Positions 23,259 through 31,392 of a DNA stretch of 64,000 bases are shown here, piece after piece. Each line of letters begins with the position of its first letter. Within the stretch, counting starts at the first letter, position 1. The position numbers were made by a program, and so were the translations under genes. Source of the DNA: Variovorax sp. dw_308 (GTDB taxonomy: Bacteria > Pseudomonadota > Gammaproteobacteria > Burkholderiales > Burkholderiaceae_C); assembly GCF_019207085.1 (NCBI RefSeq), contig NZ_JAATOM010000004.1:186001-250000 (forward strand). The letters are read 5' to 3'. The notes under the pieces were generated by a model that saw only the letters and a program-made list of their open reading frames with translations, was not told where the DNA came from and did no database searches.

Positions 23259-26200
23259 ATGGATGAGACGCTGCGTGAGCTTGTGAAGACACGGCGCGAA
23301 GCATTGAATGGCGCGGACGATGGTCGTCGCGCCTGGGGTTTGGCGCTGTCGGGTGGTGGCATCCGCAGCGCTACTTTTTGCCTGGGGCTGATCAAGTCCC
23401 TGGCGGCCCACCGCCAGTTGCTGAAGTTCGACATCGTGTCGACGGTCTCCGGCGGCGGCTACATCGGCGCCACGCTGGGCCGCCTCTGCACCGACGCGAA
23501 ATCCGCGGACGAGGTGCGCGAGATCGAGCGCGCCTTCGCCGACGTGGACCGCGCGCGCTTCGGCTGGTGGCTGCGCGCCAACGGCCGCTACCTCATACCG
23601 GGCGGTATGCGCGATACGCTGTTTGCCGCGGCGCTCTACCTGCGCAACCTGCTGGGCACCCACATCGAGCTGGCGATTGCCGCCTGCCTGGTCGGCATGG
23701 CGCTGGCCGCGAGCAACCTGCTGATGTGGGATGCGGTGTTTCGCGCGGTCGACCTCAACAACACGCAGCCGACCACGGCGCAGGCCACGATCGGGCTGCT
23801 GGTGAAGGCGGCCACGCAATTGCCCACGCTGTGGTTTGCCGCCGCGGGACCGTTCATCGCGTCGATCGTGCTGTCGTGCGCGTACTGGTCGGTGCGCGAC
23901 AAACCCTCGCTCAAGTTCCTGCTGGTCCAGGTGGGCATGTGGTGCGTCTTGAGCATAGGCGCCTGCATCCTCGGCCCGATGCTCGTGATCTATGCCGGCG
24001 GGCCGGATTGGCTGTCGGCCGCCTTCGTTGGCTTTGCGTTGTGCTGGGTCATCGCCTTGACCTGGGTCGTGTACCGCAGCCGCCACCGCACGGCTGCGCA
24101 GCAGCGCAACGAGCTGACCGATGCGCTGGCCGCGGTGCTCAACACCACCTTGCTGATCGGCGTGCTGGGCCTGCTCGACCGCTCGGCCTGGTGGCTGGCC
24201 GCGGAGAACCAGCAGATGCGGGCCTCCTATGGCGCGACGCTGCTGGTGGTGGCCGCGATCCTGCGCGCGGTGCTGCCGGTGATCCTGTCGCAGAAACAGC
24301 AGACGCCGGGACTGGAGAAGAGCATGCTGGCCGCGCTGGCGAGCGTGCTCGGCCTGGTGCTGGCCTTTTGCCTGGCCGCATGGTGGATCGGCGTGGTGTA
24401 TGCGGCGACTTTGCTGCAGGTGTTCCAGCCGGAGGGGCTGGAGTTCTGGCGCGGCTGGGCCTGGCTGGCGGCGATGTTCGTGGTCCTGGGTGCGTATGCA
24501 ACGCTCACGGGCTCGAACTTCGCGTTCCTCAACATCTCGTCGCTGCACATGTTCTACAAGGCGCGCATCGTGCGCGGCTACCTCGGCGCGGCCAATGCCC
24601 GGCGGCTGGGCGCGAGCCCGACCGACCAGGTCTCCGGGCTCATGCCGCCCCAGGTGCCGGTGGGCGAGGTGGATGGGCAGGACGACATCTCGCAACTCAA
24701 GTACGCGCCGCACCAATACGGCGGGCCGGTGCACCTGGCCAACGTCTGCATCAACCAGACGCACGACCCGAAGCAGAAGCTCTTCAACCGCGACCGCAAG
24801 AGCCTGCCGATGACCATCGGGCCGCTCGGCTGGATGCAGGCGGGTGGCTCCGAATGGGCCAAGGCACACGGCGATGGCGCGATGACGCTGGGCGCGTGGA
24901 CGGCCATCTCCGGCGCCGCGTTCGCGCCCGGCTTCGGCCGCCTGACCAAGCGCGGCATTGCGGCGCTCACCGTGTTCGCGGGGCTGCGGCTGGGCTACTG
25001 GTGGAACAGCGCCGAAGCCGGCATCCTGCAACGTGGCGCGGCAGTGCGCGGCACCAAGTTGCTGACCAAGACGCGCTTCCTGTTGCTCGAATGCTTCGGC
25101 GCCTTCCCGGGCAGCAGCTCGGCCAACTGGTACCTGAGCGACGGCGGCCATTTCGAGAACACCGGCGCGTATGCACTGCTGCGGCAGGAGGCCGCCTTGA
25201 TCGTGATTGCCGATTGCGGCGCCGACCCAGACTACCGCTTCTGCGACCTCGAGATCCTCATCCGCCGCGCCCGCATCGACCTCAACGCCGAGATCACTTT
25301 CATGAAGCCGCGGCCCGGCGCCAGCCTGCCGCAGCTCGAAGCCTTCGGCTCGCTCAACGACCTGGCGTCGCCGTCCAGCCAGGCTTGCCTCGCGCTCGCG
25401 CAAGTGCGCTACACGAGCGGCGCGACGGGGCAGATCATCCTGGTCAAGCCGAACGTCTCGGCCGCGCTCCCGGTGGACCTGGTCAACTTCAAGGCGGCCA
25501 ACCCGGCGTTTCCGCAGCAGCCGACCACCGACCAGTTCTTCGACGAGGCGCAGTGGGAAAGCTACTTCCGCCTGGGCGCCCAGATCGGCACGCGGCTGGA
25601 CGGCGAGTTGCTCGACATGGTGGCTGACGGCGCGCCCGGCCTGTTCATGCCCGACGACGGCCAGGCGGCGCAGGCTGCGGGCACGCGGGCTGCCGCGGAT
25701 GGTGCGCCACCTGCCGGCACCGCCGGCACGATGGCGACGACGGCGAGCCGGCTGCAGGCTCGCGTGCTCCGCGCCGGGGCGGTCACGGCCACCGTGGGCC
25801 TGGGCACGGCCGCGACCATCGGCGTGGCCGCGTGGCAGGGCATCGACAGCTGGCGCGCCCAGCTCGCCGACGCGGAGAAATCGGAGAACGCGGCCTTCAA
25901 GGACCTGTCGCAACTGTGGGCGCGGCTGAAGAACGGCGCGGGCACCAGCGGCGATGCGCCCGCCTTGCTGGCGGCGGAACTGCTGCGCACCGGCGACCTG
26001 CTGTGCCGCGACGGCGGCGACAACTTCATGGCGAAGTTCCGCCTGTCGGTGCGGATCGTCGACGATGCCAAGGCGGCTTGCACGCGCGAGCCGGTGGAGC
26101 AGCGCACGCCGGCCTGCGCGCGGCTGCTCGACCCGGCCAACGGCATCGACTGCCTGCAGCCCGCGCAGGCACCCCCATGCGCGCCGCGCTACTGGGCGCG

Positions 26201-26801
26201 CGACTACACCGGGTTGACGCCGCCGTCGCAGAACTGCAGCGGCACCTTGCCCACGCCGTGGCCGATGGTGGTGTGGCTGAACGAGATGCTGACCGGTGCT
26301 GCGCCGTCGGTGGCCGTGGCGACCGGACCGGCTCCCAAGGCCGGCACGCCGTCCTACCCCGCGCCCCCGGCCGGAACCGAAGCGCCGCAGGTCGGTCCCC
26401 CCGGACCGGCCGTGCCGCCAGTGCCGCCACCCGTGCCTCCCGCGATCAGCAGCGCCGCCTGTGCGGGCACGGTCGTCTATGTGCAGATCTACGGCCCGGC
26501 CATGCGCGAGCAGGTCCGCGAATGGCGTTGGCGTTGGCGCGAACTCGGCGCCTCGGTGCCGCCGACGGAGGACCTGATCAGCACCTCGCAGCGGCAAGGA
26601 CGCTCGCCGCCGCGAGGCCATCCTGTCCCCACCATGGTCATCCAGGCCGACAGCGCACGCGCGTGCACCGACCTGCTGCAACTCACCGCCCCATTGCCGA
26701 ACGGCCAGGCCTGGACGGTGATCAAGCTGCCGCCCTCGCTGAAGAGCACGCCGGGCGCCATCGAGGTGTGGCTGCCGCGGAGCAAGGATGCGACTTACTG
26801 A
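23259..26801 (+). CDS. Giant polytopic patatin-like phospholipase (1180 aa)
   Basis: The N-terminus is a patatin: oxyanion loop GLALSGGGIRSATF (from 27) and nucleophile STVSGGGYIGA (Ser64). The catalytic aspartate comes only much later, in LSDGGHFENTGAYAL (about residue 627). Between them, residues about 125-425 hold roughly eight transmembrane helices, such as LAIAACLVGMALAASNLLM and VGMWCVLSIGACILGPMLVI. After the Asp motif come a further helix (about 830-850), a Pro-rich linker (about 1030-1070) and a C-terminal domain of about 110 residues with a strand-rich start (AGTVVYVQIYG). The enzyme should hydrolyse phospholipid acyl esters at the inner membrane. The start is the ATG at 23259; an upstream in-frame ATG is weaker. 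Apparently monocistronic. Confidence 0.82.
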   Translation: MDETLRELVKTRREALNGADDGRRAWGLALSGGGIRSATFCLGLIKSLAAHRQLLKFDIVSTVSGGGYIGATLGRLCTDAKSADEVREIERAFADVDRARFGWWLRANGRYLIPGGMRDTLFAAALYLRNLLGTHIELAIAACLVGMALAASNLLMWDAVFRAVDLNNTQPTTAQATIGLLVKAATQLPTLWFAAAGPFIASIVLSCAYWSVRDKPSLKFLLVQVGMWCVLSIGACILGPMLVIYAGGPDWLSAAFVGFALCWVIALTWVVYRSRHRTAAQQRNELTDALAAVLNTTLLIGVLGLLDRSAWWLAAENQQMRASYGATLLVVAAILRAVLPVILSQKQQTPGLEKSMLAALASVLGLVLAFCLAAWWIGVVYAATLLQVFQPEGLEFWRGWAWLAAMFVVLGAYATLTGSNFAFLNISSLHMFYKARIVRGYLGAANARRLGASPTDQVSGLMPPQVPVGEVDGQDDISQLKYAPHQYGGPVHLANVCINQTHDPKQKLFNRDRKSLPMTIGPLGWMQAGGSEWAKAHGDGAMTLGAWTAISGAAFAPGFGRLTKRGIAALTVFAGLRLGYWWNSAEAGILQRGAAVRGTKLLTKTRFLLLECFGAFPGSSSANWYLSDGGHFENTGAYALLRQEAALIVIADCGADPDYRFCDLEILIRRARIDLNAEITFMKPRPGASLPQLEAFGSLNDLASPSSQACLALAQVRYTSGATGQIILVKPNVSAALPVDLVNFKAANPAFPQQPTTDQFFDEAQWESYFRLGAQIGTRLDGELLDMVADGAPGLFMPDDGQAAQAAGTRAAADGAPPAGTAGTMATTASRLQARVLRAGAVTATVGLGTAATIGVAAWQGIDSWRAQLADAEKSENAAFKDLSQLWARLKNGAGTSGDAPALLAAELLRTGDLLCRDGGDNFMAKFRLSVRIVDDAKAACTREPVEQRTPACARLLDPANGIDCLQPAQAPPCAPRYWARDYTGLTPPSQNCSGTLPTPWPMVVWLNEMLTGAAPSVAVATGPAPKAGTPSYPAPPAGTEAPQVGPPGPAVPPVPPPVPPAISSAACAGTVVYVQIYGPAMREQVREWRWRWRELGASVPPTEDLISTSQRQGRSPPRGHPVPTMVIQADSARACTDLLQLTAPLPNGQAWTVIKLPPSLKSTPGAIEVWLPRSKDATY

Positions 26802-26895
26802 AAGTCGCCGGGGCGGCCCGCGCCCGGCCTGTCTCGCTATGGGTGAAGTCGAATTGACAAAGCCGACGGGCGAGAGCGCGCATTTGCCACATGGC

Positions 26896-26924
26896 TTGAT
26901 ATATGGCGGCGAATGCCATATGCT
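26896..26924 (+). promoter_or_regulatory. vapBC promoter with operator palindrome in the spacer
   Basis: TTGATA (26896-26901) and TATGCT (26919-26924) form a sigma-70-like promoter with a 17-bp spacer. A perfect inverted repeat ATATGGC-GGCGAAT-GCCATAT (26901-26921) fills the spacer and overlaps both boxes. Further CATGGC half-sites occur at 26890 and 26931. The predicted transcript start (around 26931) coincides with the vapB ATG at 26932, and no SD is present, so the message may be leaderless. Binding of the VapBC complex here would block the polymerase directly. Confidence 0.6.
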
Positions 26925-26931
26925 GTGACAC

Positions 26932-27189
26932 ATGGCAATACCACAAGCCTCCACCCACCGGCCGACCGCGCGTGTTGGCTGGAACAACCGCGTTCAAACC
27001 GTTTCGATTCCGGTGGACTTCCGGTTTCCAGACTCCGTGCGCGAGGTCTTTATTCGCCGCGAGGGCGAGAGCGTGATCCTGACGCCGCGCCCTGCGGACT
27101 GGAGCGGCTTCTTTGAATCGCCCGTAGTGGCATCGCCGGACTTCATGGCCGATGCGGAGCGTCTGCCGGTCCAGGAGCGGTCGTTTTGA
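26932..27189 (+). CDS. vapB: VapB-type antitoxin
   Basis: An 85-residue protein. The segment RVQTVSIPVDFRFPDSVREV followed by FIRREGESVILTPRP is the swapped-hairpin (AbrB/SpoVT) DNA-binding fold of VapB antitoxins. The C-terminal part (DWSGFFESPVVASPDFMADA) is the flexible toxin-wrapping region. It neutralises the downstream PIN ribonuclease and autoregulates the operon through the palindrome just upstream. No Shine-Dalgarno sequence precedes the ATG. The gene overlaps vapC by four bases. Confidence 0.85.
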   Translation: MAIPQASTHRPTARVGWNNRVQTVSIPVDFRFPDSVREVFIRREGESVILTPRPADWSGFFESPVVASPDFMADAERLPVQERSF

Positions 27190-27602
27190 CCGCACCCGTC
27201 TACATGCTGGACACGGATACCTGCATCTTCCTGATGCGCCGCGAGTCACCCATGCTGGAAATTCGCGTGCAGGCGGTTCCTTTGCAACAGCAGCTCATGT
27301 CCGTCGTGACGTTCGCGGAACTGAGCTACGGCGTGCGGGCCTCGGCCGCAGCGAGGCGCAAGCAGAACCAGGCCGCGCTGGACAACCTGGAACTGCACCT
27401 GGCGGTCGCGCCGTGGCCGCAGGAGGCCGCGCAGCATTACGCGGAGATTCGGCTGGACCTGAAGAAGCGTGGTGCGCAGCTTGGCGCGGCCGATTTGATG
27501 ATCGCCGCGCACGCGCGTGCGATGGACGCCATCGTGGTCACCAACAACACGAAGGATTTCGGCCGGGTCAAGGGGCTGCAGGTCGAGAACTGGATGAAGT
27601 AG
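27186..27602 (+). CDS. vapC: VapC toxin, PIN-domain ribonuclease
   Basis: A 138-residue PIN-domain protein. The acidic metal-binding residues are in YMLDTDTCIFLMRR (first Asp), SVVTFAELSYG (Glu), LGAADLMIAAHA (Asp) and IVVTNNTKDF (Asp). VapC toxins cleave tRNA or rRNA when freed from VapB. The likely start is TTG at 27186, overlapping the vapB stop and preceded by AGGAG at about eight bases; an ATG at 27204 would remove six residues and has no ribosome site. Translational coupling to vapB is probable. Confidence 0.87.
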   Translation: MTAPVYMLDTDTCIFLMRRESPMLEIRVQAVPLQQQLMSVVTFAELSYGVRASAAARRKQNQAALDNLELHLAVAPWPQEAAQHYAEIRLDLKKRGAQLGAADLMIAAHARAMDAIVVTNNTKDFGRVKGLQVENWMK

Positions 27603-27629
27603 CAGCGAGCTTGCCTGCTTGCGCCTCCC

Positions 27630-28559
27630 TCACTCCGATCCCGTTGCCATCGCGGAGGTGAACAGCCGCTCCCCGCGCGAGCGCAGCAGCGTCACCAGAC
27701 GTTGCGCCGCTGGCGACAGATAGCCTTCCTTGCGGTAGGTCACGCCGAGTTTGCGGCGCAGGGTCGTCTCCTTCAGAGGCACCTCGCGCAAGGCGTTGCG
27801 GCGGTCGCCCGTACCCAGCGTGTGGCGCGACAGGAAGCTCAGCAGATCGGTGCGCGCGATCAGGCGCGGCAGCAGGGGAATCGAGTTGGCGTTGATCTGC
27901 ACGGTCGGCTTGGCCAGGCCGTGCGACTGGAACACCGCATCGAGCCATTGCCGGCTTGGAGTCGCCTGGTCCGGCAGCACCCAGTTCCATTGCAGCAGCG
28001 CGTTCATCGTGACCTTGGGCAGGTCGAACACCGGATGGCTGGGGCTGGTCGCGACCACGACCACGTCCTCGACGATCGAATGGGTGACGAAGGCATCGTC
28101 ATGCTCCGACATGAGGCCGATCAGCAGGTCGATCGTGCCTTCGCGCAGGCGCTCGCGCAGCGCCATGCTCGGCGCGATCGTGATGTCGATGGTGGTGCCC
28201 GGCGCCTCGGCCAGCAGCAGGCTGCAGATCTCGGGTAGCACGTGGTCGGCGGCGATCGGTCCGCTGCCGATGCGCACGTGGCCGGCGTTGCCGCGCGCGA
28301 AGTCGCCGACCTCGCGCAGGGCCTCTTCCGTGGCGCTGCGCAACAGCCTGGCCCGCATCAGCAAGACCTCGCCCACGGGCGTGAGCTGGATGCCGCGCCC
28401 CTTGCGCTCGAACAGCGCGCTGCCGAAGGCTTCCTCCAGGCGCTGCACGCACTTGGTCAGCGCCGGCTGCGTGCGGCCGAGCTTGTCGGCCGCTTGGCCC
28501 AGATGACCCAGCTCGGCCACCGTCTCGAAGTACTTCAGGTCACGGAGGTTGATGTCCAT
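27630..28559 (-). CDS. LysR-family transcriptional regulator
   Basis: A 309-residue LysR regulator. The N-terminal winged helix-turn-helix is DLKYFETVAELGHLGQAADK, LGRTQPALTKCVQRLE and LFERKGRGIQLTPVGEVLL. The effector domain starts at about residue 90 (GHVRIGSGPIAADHVLPEI). It is transcribed divergently from the 2-hydroxyacid dehydrogenase operon, with 95 bp between starts, and is very likely its regulator. The effector would be a hydroxy- or oxo-acid of that pathway. Confidence 0.9.
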   Translation of the reverse strand: MDINLRDLKYFETVAELGHLGQAADKLGRTQPALTKCVQRLEEAFGSALFERKGRGIQLTPVGEVLLMRARLLRSATEEALREVGDFARGNAGHVRIGSGPIAADHVLPEICSLLLAEAPGTTIDITIAPSMALRERLREGTIDLLIGLMSEHDDAFVTHSIVEDVVVVATSPSHPVFDLPKVTMNALLQWNWVLPDQATPSRQWLDAVFQSHGLAKPTVQINANSIPLLPRLIARTDLLSFLSRHTLGTGDRRNALREVPLKETTLRRKLGVTYRKEGYLSPAAQRLVTLLRSRGERLFTSAMATGSE

Positions 28560-28560
28560 T

Positions 28561-28594
28561 GATAAATCACAGGAATCGAAAGATGAACATTATC
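28561..28594. promoter_or_regulatory. Candidate LysR binding site
   Basis: An AT-rich interrupted dyad GATAA...TTATC (28561-28565 and 28590-28594), with ATT before and GAAT after, sits at the start codon of the LysR gene within the shared 95-bp control region. Position and AT content fit a LysR recognition site. The sequence match to the T-N11-A consensus is loose. Confidence 0.35.
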
Positions 28595-28654
28595 GAATGG
28601 ACGGAATGAATGGGTTTTTCCAGAATCCAGTCCAACAACAACGGAGACAGTCCA

Positions 28655-29662
28655 ATGACAGCGACAGTTCTGGTCACCGCGCCCAAGCTGGCCAAGGCAG
28701 GCGTGGACCTGCTGGCCCATGCCGGGGCGCGGGTGATCTACCTGAAGGATGCCGAGAGCGTCGAGGAGCTCGAGCATCTGATGGCCACCGAGCCGATCGA
28801 TGCGGTGATCTCGCGCACGGTCACTTTGTCTGCGAATGCCATTGCAGCCTGCCCGACGTTGAAGGTGATTTCCAAGCACGGTGTCGGCGTGAGCAACATC
28901 GACGTGGGGGCGGCCACCGAACGCGGCATTCCGGTGTACGTGACGCCCGGCGCCAACGCGCAGTCGGTGGCGGAGATGACGCTCGGCCTGATGTTCGCCG
29001 CGGCACGGCGCATCGGCTGGATGGACCGCGAACTGCACGATGGCCGCTGGTCCCGTGCGCAGGATGGCGTCGAGTTGCAAGGCCGGACGCTGGGCCTGGT
29101 CGGCTTCGGGCAGATCGGCCAGCGCGTGGCCAAGGTTTGCATGGCGCTGGGCATGAAGGTCGTGGCCTTCGACCCTGCGCTCAAGGCCGGTGCCAGCCCG
29201 GTGGACGGCGTTCGCACGCTGCCTTCGCTCGATGCGCTGCTGCCGCTGTCCGACGTGCTCAGCTTGCACGTTCCGCTCAACAAGCACACGCGCAACATGC
29301 TGGGCGCGGCGCAATTCGCGGCGATGCCGCGTGGCGCCATCCTCGTGAACACGGCGCGCGGTGAAGTCGTCGACGAGCCCGCGCTGATCGACGCGCTGCA
29401 AAGCGGCCAGCTTCACGCCGCCGGGCTCGACACCATGGCGCAGGAGCCCTTGCCCGCGGGCAGCCCGCTCGCCGCACTGCCCAACGTCGTACTCACGCCG
29501 CATGTCGGCGGCTCGACGCCGGCCGCCCTGGCCGGCATGGCAAGCGGCGCCGCGCGCAATGTGCTGGGCTGGCTGCAGGGCCGTCCCGCCGATCCATCCG
29601 CCTGCGTCAATCCGCAGCTGCTTCGCAACGAGACAACCCCCGCTTCAGGAGTGTCCGCATGA
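28655..29662 (+). CDS. D-2-hydroxyacid dehydrogenase (SerA-like)
   Basis: A 335-residue NAD-dependent D-isomer-specific 2-hydroxyacid dehydrogenase. The substrate-domain start is VLVTAPKLAKAGVDLL, and the region KVISKHGVGVSNIDVGAATE is typical. The Rossmann motif is LGLVGFGQIGQRVAKV. The catalytic set is Arg in VNTARGEVVDE, Glu in MAQEPLP and His in LTPHVGGST. It is shorter than full SerA and lacks an ACT domain, so it is likely catabolic rather than for serine synthesis. ATG 28655 has GGAG upstream. First gene of a four-gene operon; its stop overlaps the RraA gene (ATGA). Confidence 0.85.
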   Translation: MTATVLVTAPKLAKAGVDLLAHAGARVIYLKDAESVEELEHLMATEPIDAVISRTVTLSANAIAACPTLKVISKHGVGVSNIDVGAATERGIPVYVTPGANAQSVAEMTLGLMFAAARRIGWMDRELHDGRWSRAQDGVELQGRTLGLVGFGQIGQRVAKVCMALGMKVVAFDPALKAGASPVDGVRTLPSLDALLPLSDVLSLHVPLNKHTRNMLGAAQFAAMPRGAILVNTARGEVVDEPALIDALQSGQLHAAGLDTMAQEPLPAGSPLAALPNVVLTPHVGGSTPAALAGMASGAARNVLGWLQGRPADPSACVNPQLLRNETTPASGVSA

Positions 29663-30369
29663 CCACCAACCCCTCAATCCCTGCGCCGGTGCAGTGGCCC
29701 GCGGGCTACCGCATCAACCCCCGCGTCGAGGGGCCCGCAGCGGACATCGTCTCGGCATTCCGCGAGATCCCCGTGGCCGCGATCGGCGACGCGATGAGCC
29801 GCAACATCGGCACGGTCGGCCTGCGCCAATACCATGGCCGCCTCGACACGGTTCTGTGCGGCCCGGCCGTCACGGTGCGCGTGCGCCCCGGCGACAACCT
29901 CATGATCCACAAGGCGCTGATGATGGTGCAGCCCGGCGACGTGCTGGTCATCGACGGCGGCGGCGATGTGTCGCAAGCCCTGGTCGGCGGCCTGATCCGC
30001 ACGACCTGCGTGGCGAAGAAACTGGGCGGCCTGGTCATCGACGGCGCGGTGCGTGACCTGTGCGAGTGGGCGGAGGAGGGCATGCCGGTCTTCGCCCGCG
30101 GCCACACGCACCGTGGCCCGAGCAAGGACGGCCCGGGCGAGATCAACGTGCCGATCGCCTGCGCCGGCCTGGCCGTGTTGCCGGGCGACCTGATCGTCGG
30201 CGATGCCGATGGCGTGATCGCGATTCCCGCGGCCGAAGCCGCCGACGTCCTCACGCGTGCCCGCGCCCACCTGGTCAAGGAGGAAAAGATCCGCGCCGAC
30301 AACGCGGCCGGCAAGTCCGACCCCGAGCGCTTCGACGCGACCTTGCGGGCCAAGGGCCTGCCGATCTGA
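29659..30369 (+). CDS. RraA/HMG-aldolase family protein
   Basis: A 236-residue member of the RraA-like family, which includes 4-hydroxy-4-methyl-2-oxoglutarate (HMG/CHA) aldolases and oxaloacetate decarboxylases. The metal and pyruvate-binding signature GGLVIDGAVRDL is present, as are PVAAIGDAMSRN and GDVLVIDGGGDVSQALVGG. E. coli RraA is only about 160 residues; this longer form fits the aldolase group. It starts inside the previous gene (ATGA overlap), indicating tight coupling. With a 2-hydroxyacid dehydrogenase and an FAD oxidoreductase it may cleave a branched 4-hydroxy-2-oxo acid to pyruvate. Confidence 0.82.
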   Translation: MTTNPSIPAPVQWPAGYRINPRVEGPAADIVSAFREIPVAAIGDAMSRNIGTVGLRQYHGRLDTVLCGPAVTVRVRPGDNLMIHKALMMVQPGDVLVIDGGGDVSQALVGGLIRTTCVAKKLGGLVIDGAVRDLCEWAEEGMPVFARGHTHRGPSKDGPGEINVPIACAGLAVLPGDLIVGDADGVIAIPAAEAADVLTRARAHLVKEEKIRADNAAGKSDPERFDATLRAKGLPI

Positions 30370-30404
30370 ACCGTCACTCCTTCAAGTACCAACGAGGCAT
30401 TTCC

Positions 30405-31388
30405 ATGAACAGACGCAATTTCCTCCTGTCGACCTCCCTGGCGCTCGCAGCCGCCGCCATCGCGCCCGCCGCGGCATGGGCCGAAGGGGCCTACCCGAGC
30501 AAGCCGATCAAGCTCATCGTGCCGTTCCCGCCCGGTGGCGGCACTGACACCACCTCGCGCCTCGTGGCCGAGAAGTTCACCACGCTGCATAAGTGGATCG
30601 TGGTGGTCGACAACAGGCCCGGCGCGGCCGGCAACATCGGCCTGGACGCCGTCGCCAAGTCTGCGCCGGATGGCTACACGCTCGGCATGGGCCAGGCCTC
30701 GAACCTGGCCATCAACCCGGCGTTGTATTCGAAGATGCCGTTCGATCCGCTCAAGGACTTCACGCCGATCGTCGAGATCGCGGTGCAGCCCGTGGTGCTG
30801 GTGGTGCGCGACGACTCGCCGTACAAGACCTTGGCCGACCTGGTCAAGGCCGCGAAAGACAAGCCCGGGACCATGAGCATCGGGCAAGCCGGCAACGGCA
30901 CCGTAGGTCACCTCGCGGGCGAACTGCTGGCGCGCCGCGCCGGCATCCAGGTCCTGCAGGTGCCGTACAAGGGCGCCGGGCCGGCCATGACCGACCTGCT
31001 TGGTGGACAAATTCCTGCGTACTTCGGCAACAGCGTGTCGGTGATGACGCAGGTCCAGGCGGGCAAGGTGCGCGCCCTCGCCGTGACCTCGGCCCAGCGG
31101 CTGCCGGCACTGCCCAAGGTGCCGACCGTTGCGGAACAGGGTTTCGCCGGCTTCGAGGCCGTGACCTGGCTCGGCCTCGTCGGCCCGGCGAAGATGCCTG
31201 CGGACGCTGTCACCCTGCTCAACAAGGAGGTGGTGTCCATCATGGGCCGCAAGGATGTGCAGGAGCGCCTGTCCGGCGAAGGCAGCATTCCCGTCACCGG
31301 CACGCCGGAGCAGTTCGCGGCGCTGATCAAGGCCGAGCACGCCAAGTGGGGCGGCCTGATCCGCGAGGCCAGCATCAAGCTGGATTGA
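30405..31388 (+). CDS. Bug-family tripartite tricarboxylate transporter receptor
   Basis: A 327-residue periplasmic receptor. A Tat-like signal (MNRRNFLLSTSLALAAAA) is cleaved after AWA. The Bug core begins YPSKPIKLIVPFPPGGGTDT, followed by NRPGAAGNIGLDAVAKSAPDG. It presumably delivers a carboxylic acid to a TctAB-type permease encoded elsewhere. Placement inside a catabolic operon suggests its ligand is the substrate of the flanking enzymes. SD GAGG lies before the ATG at 30405. Confidence 0.88.
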   Translation: MNRRNFLLSTSLALAAAAIAPAAAWAEGAYPSKPIKLIVPFPPGGGTDTTSRLVAEKFTTLHKWIVVVDNRPGAAGNIGLDAVAKSAPDGYTLGMGQASNLAINPALYSKMPFDPLKDFTPIVEIAVQPVVLVVRDDSPYKTLADLVKAAKDKPGTMSIGQAGNGTVGHLAGELLARRAGIQVLQVPYKGAGPAMTDLLGGQIPAYFGNSVSVMTQVQAGKVRALAVTSAQRLPALPKVPTVAEQGFAGFEAVTWLGLVGPAKMPADAVTLLNKEVVSIMGRKDVQERLSGEGSIPVTGTPEQFAALIKAEHAKWGGLIREASIKLD

Positions 31389-31392
31389 GGCC

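Noticed and set aside
23157..26987. A 1276-codon open frame on the minus strand across the patatin gene
   Set aside because: It mirrors the plus-strand gene, is Arg/Ala/Gly/His-rich without motifs, and the patatin motifs are clear on the plus strand. High G+C leaves antisense frames open by chance.
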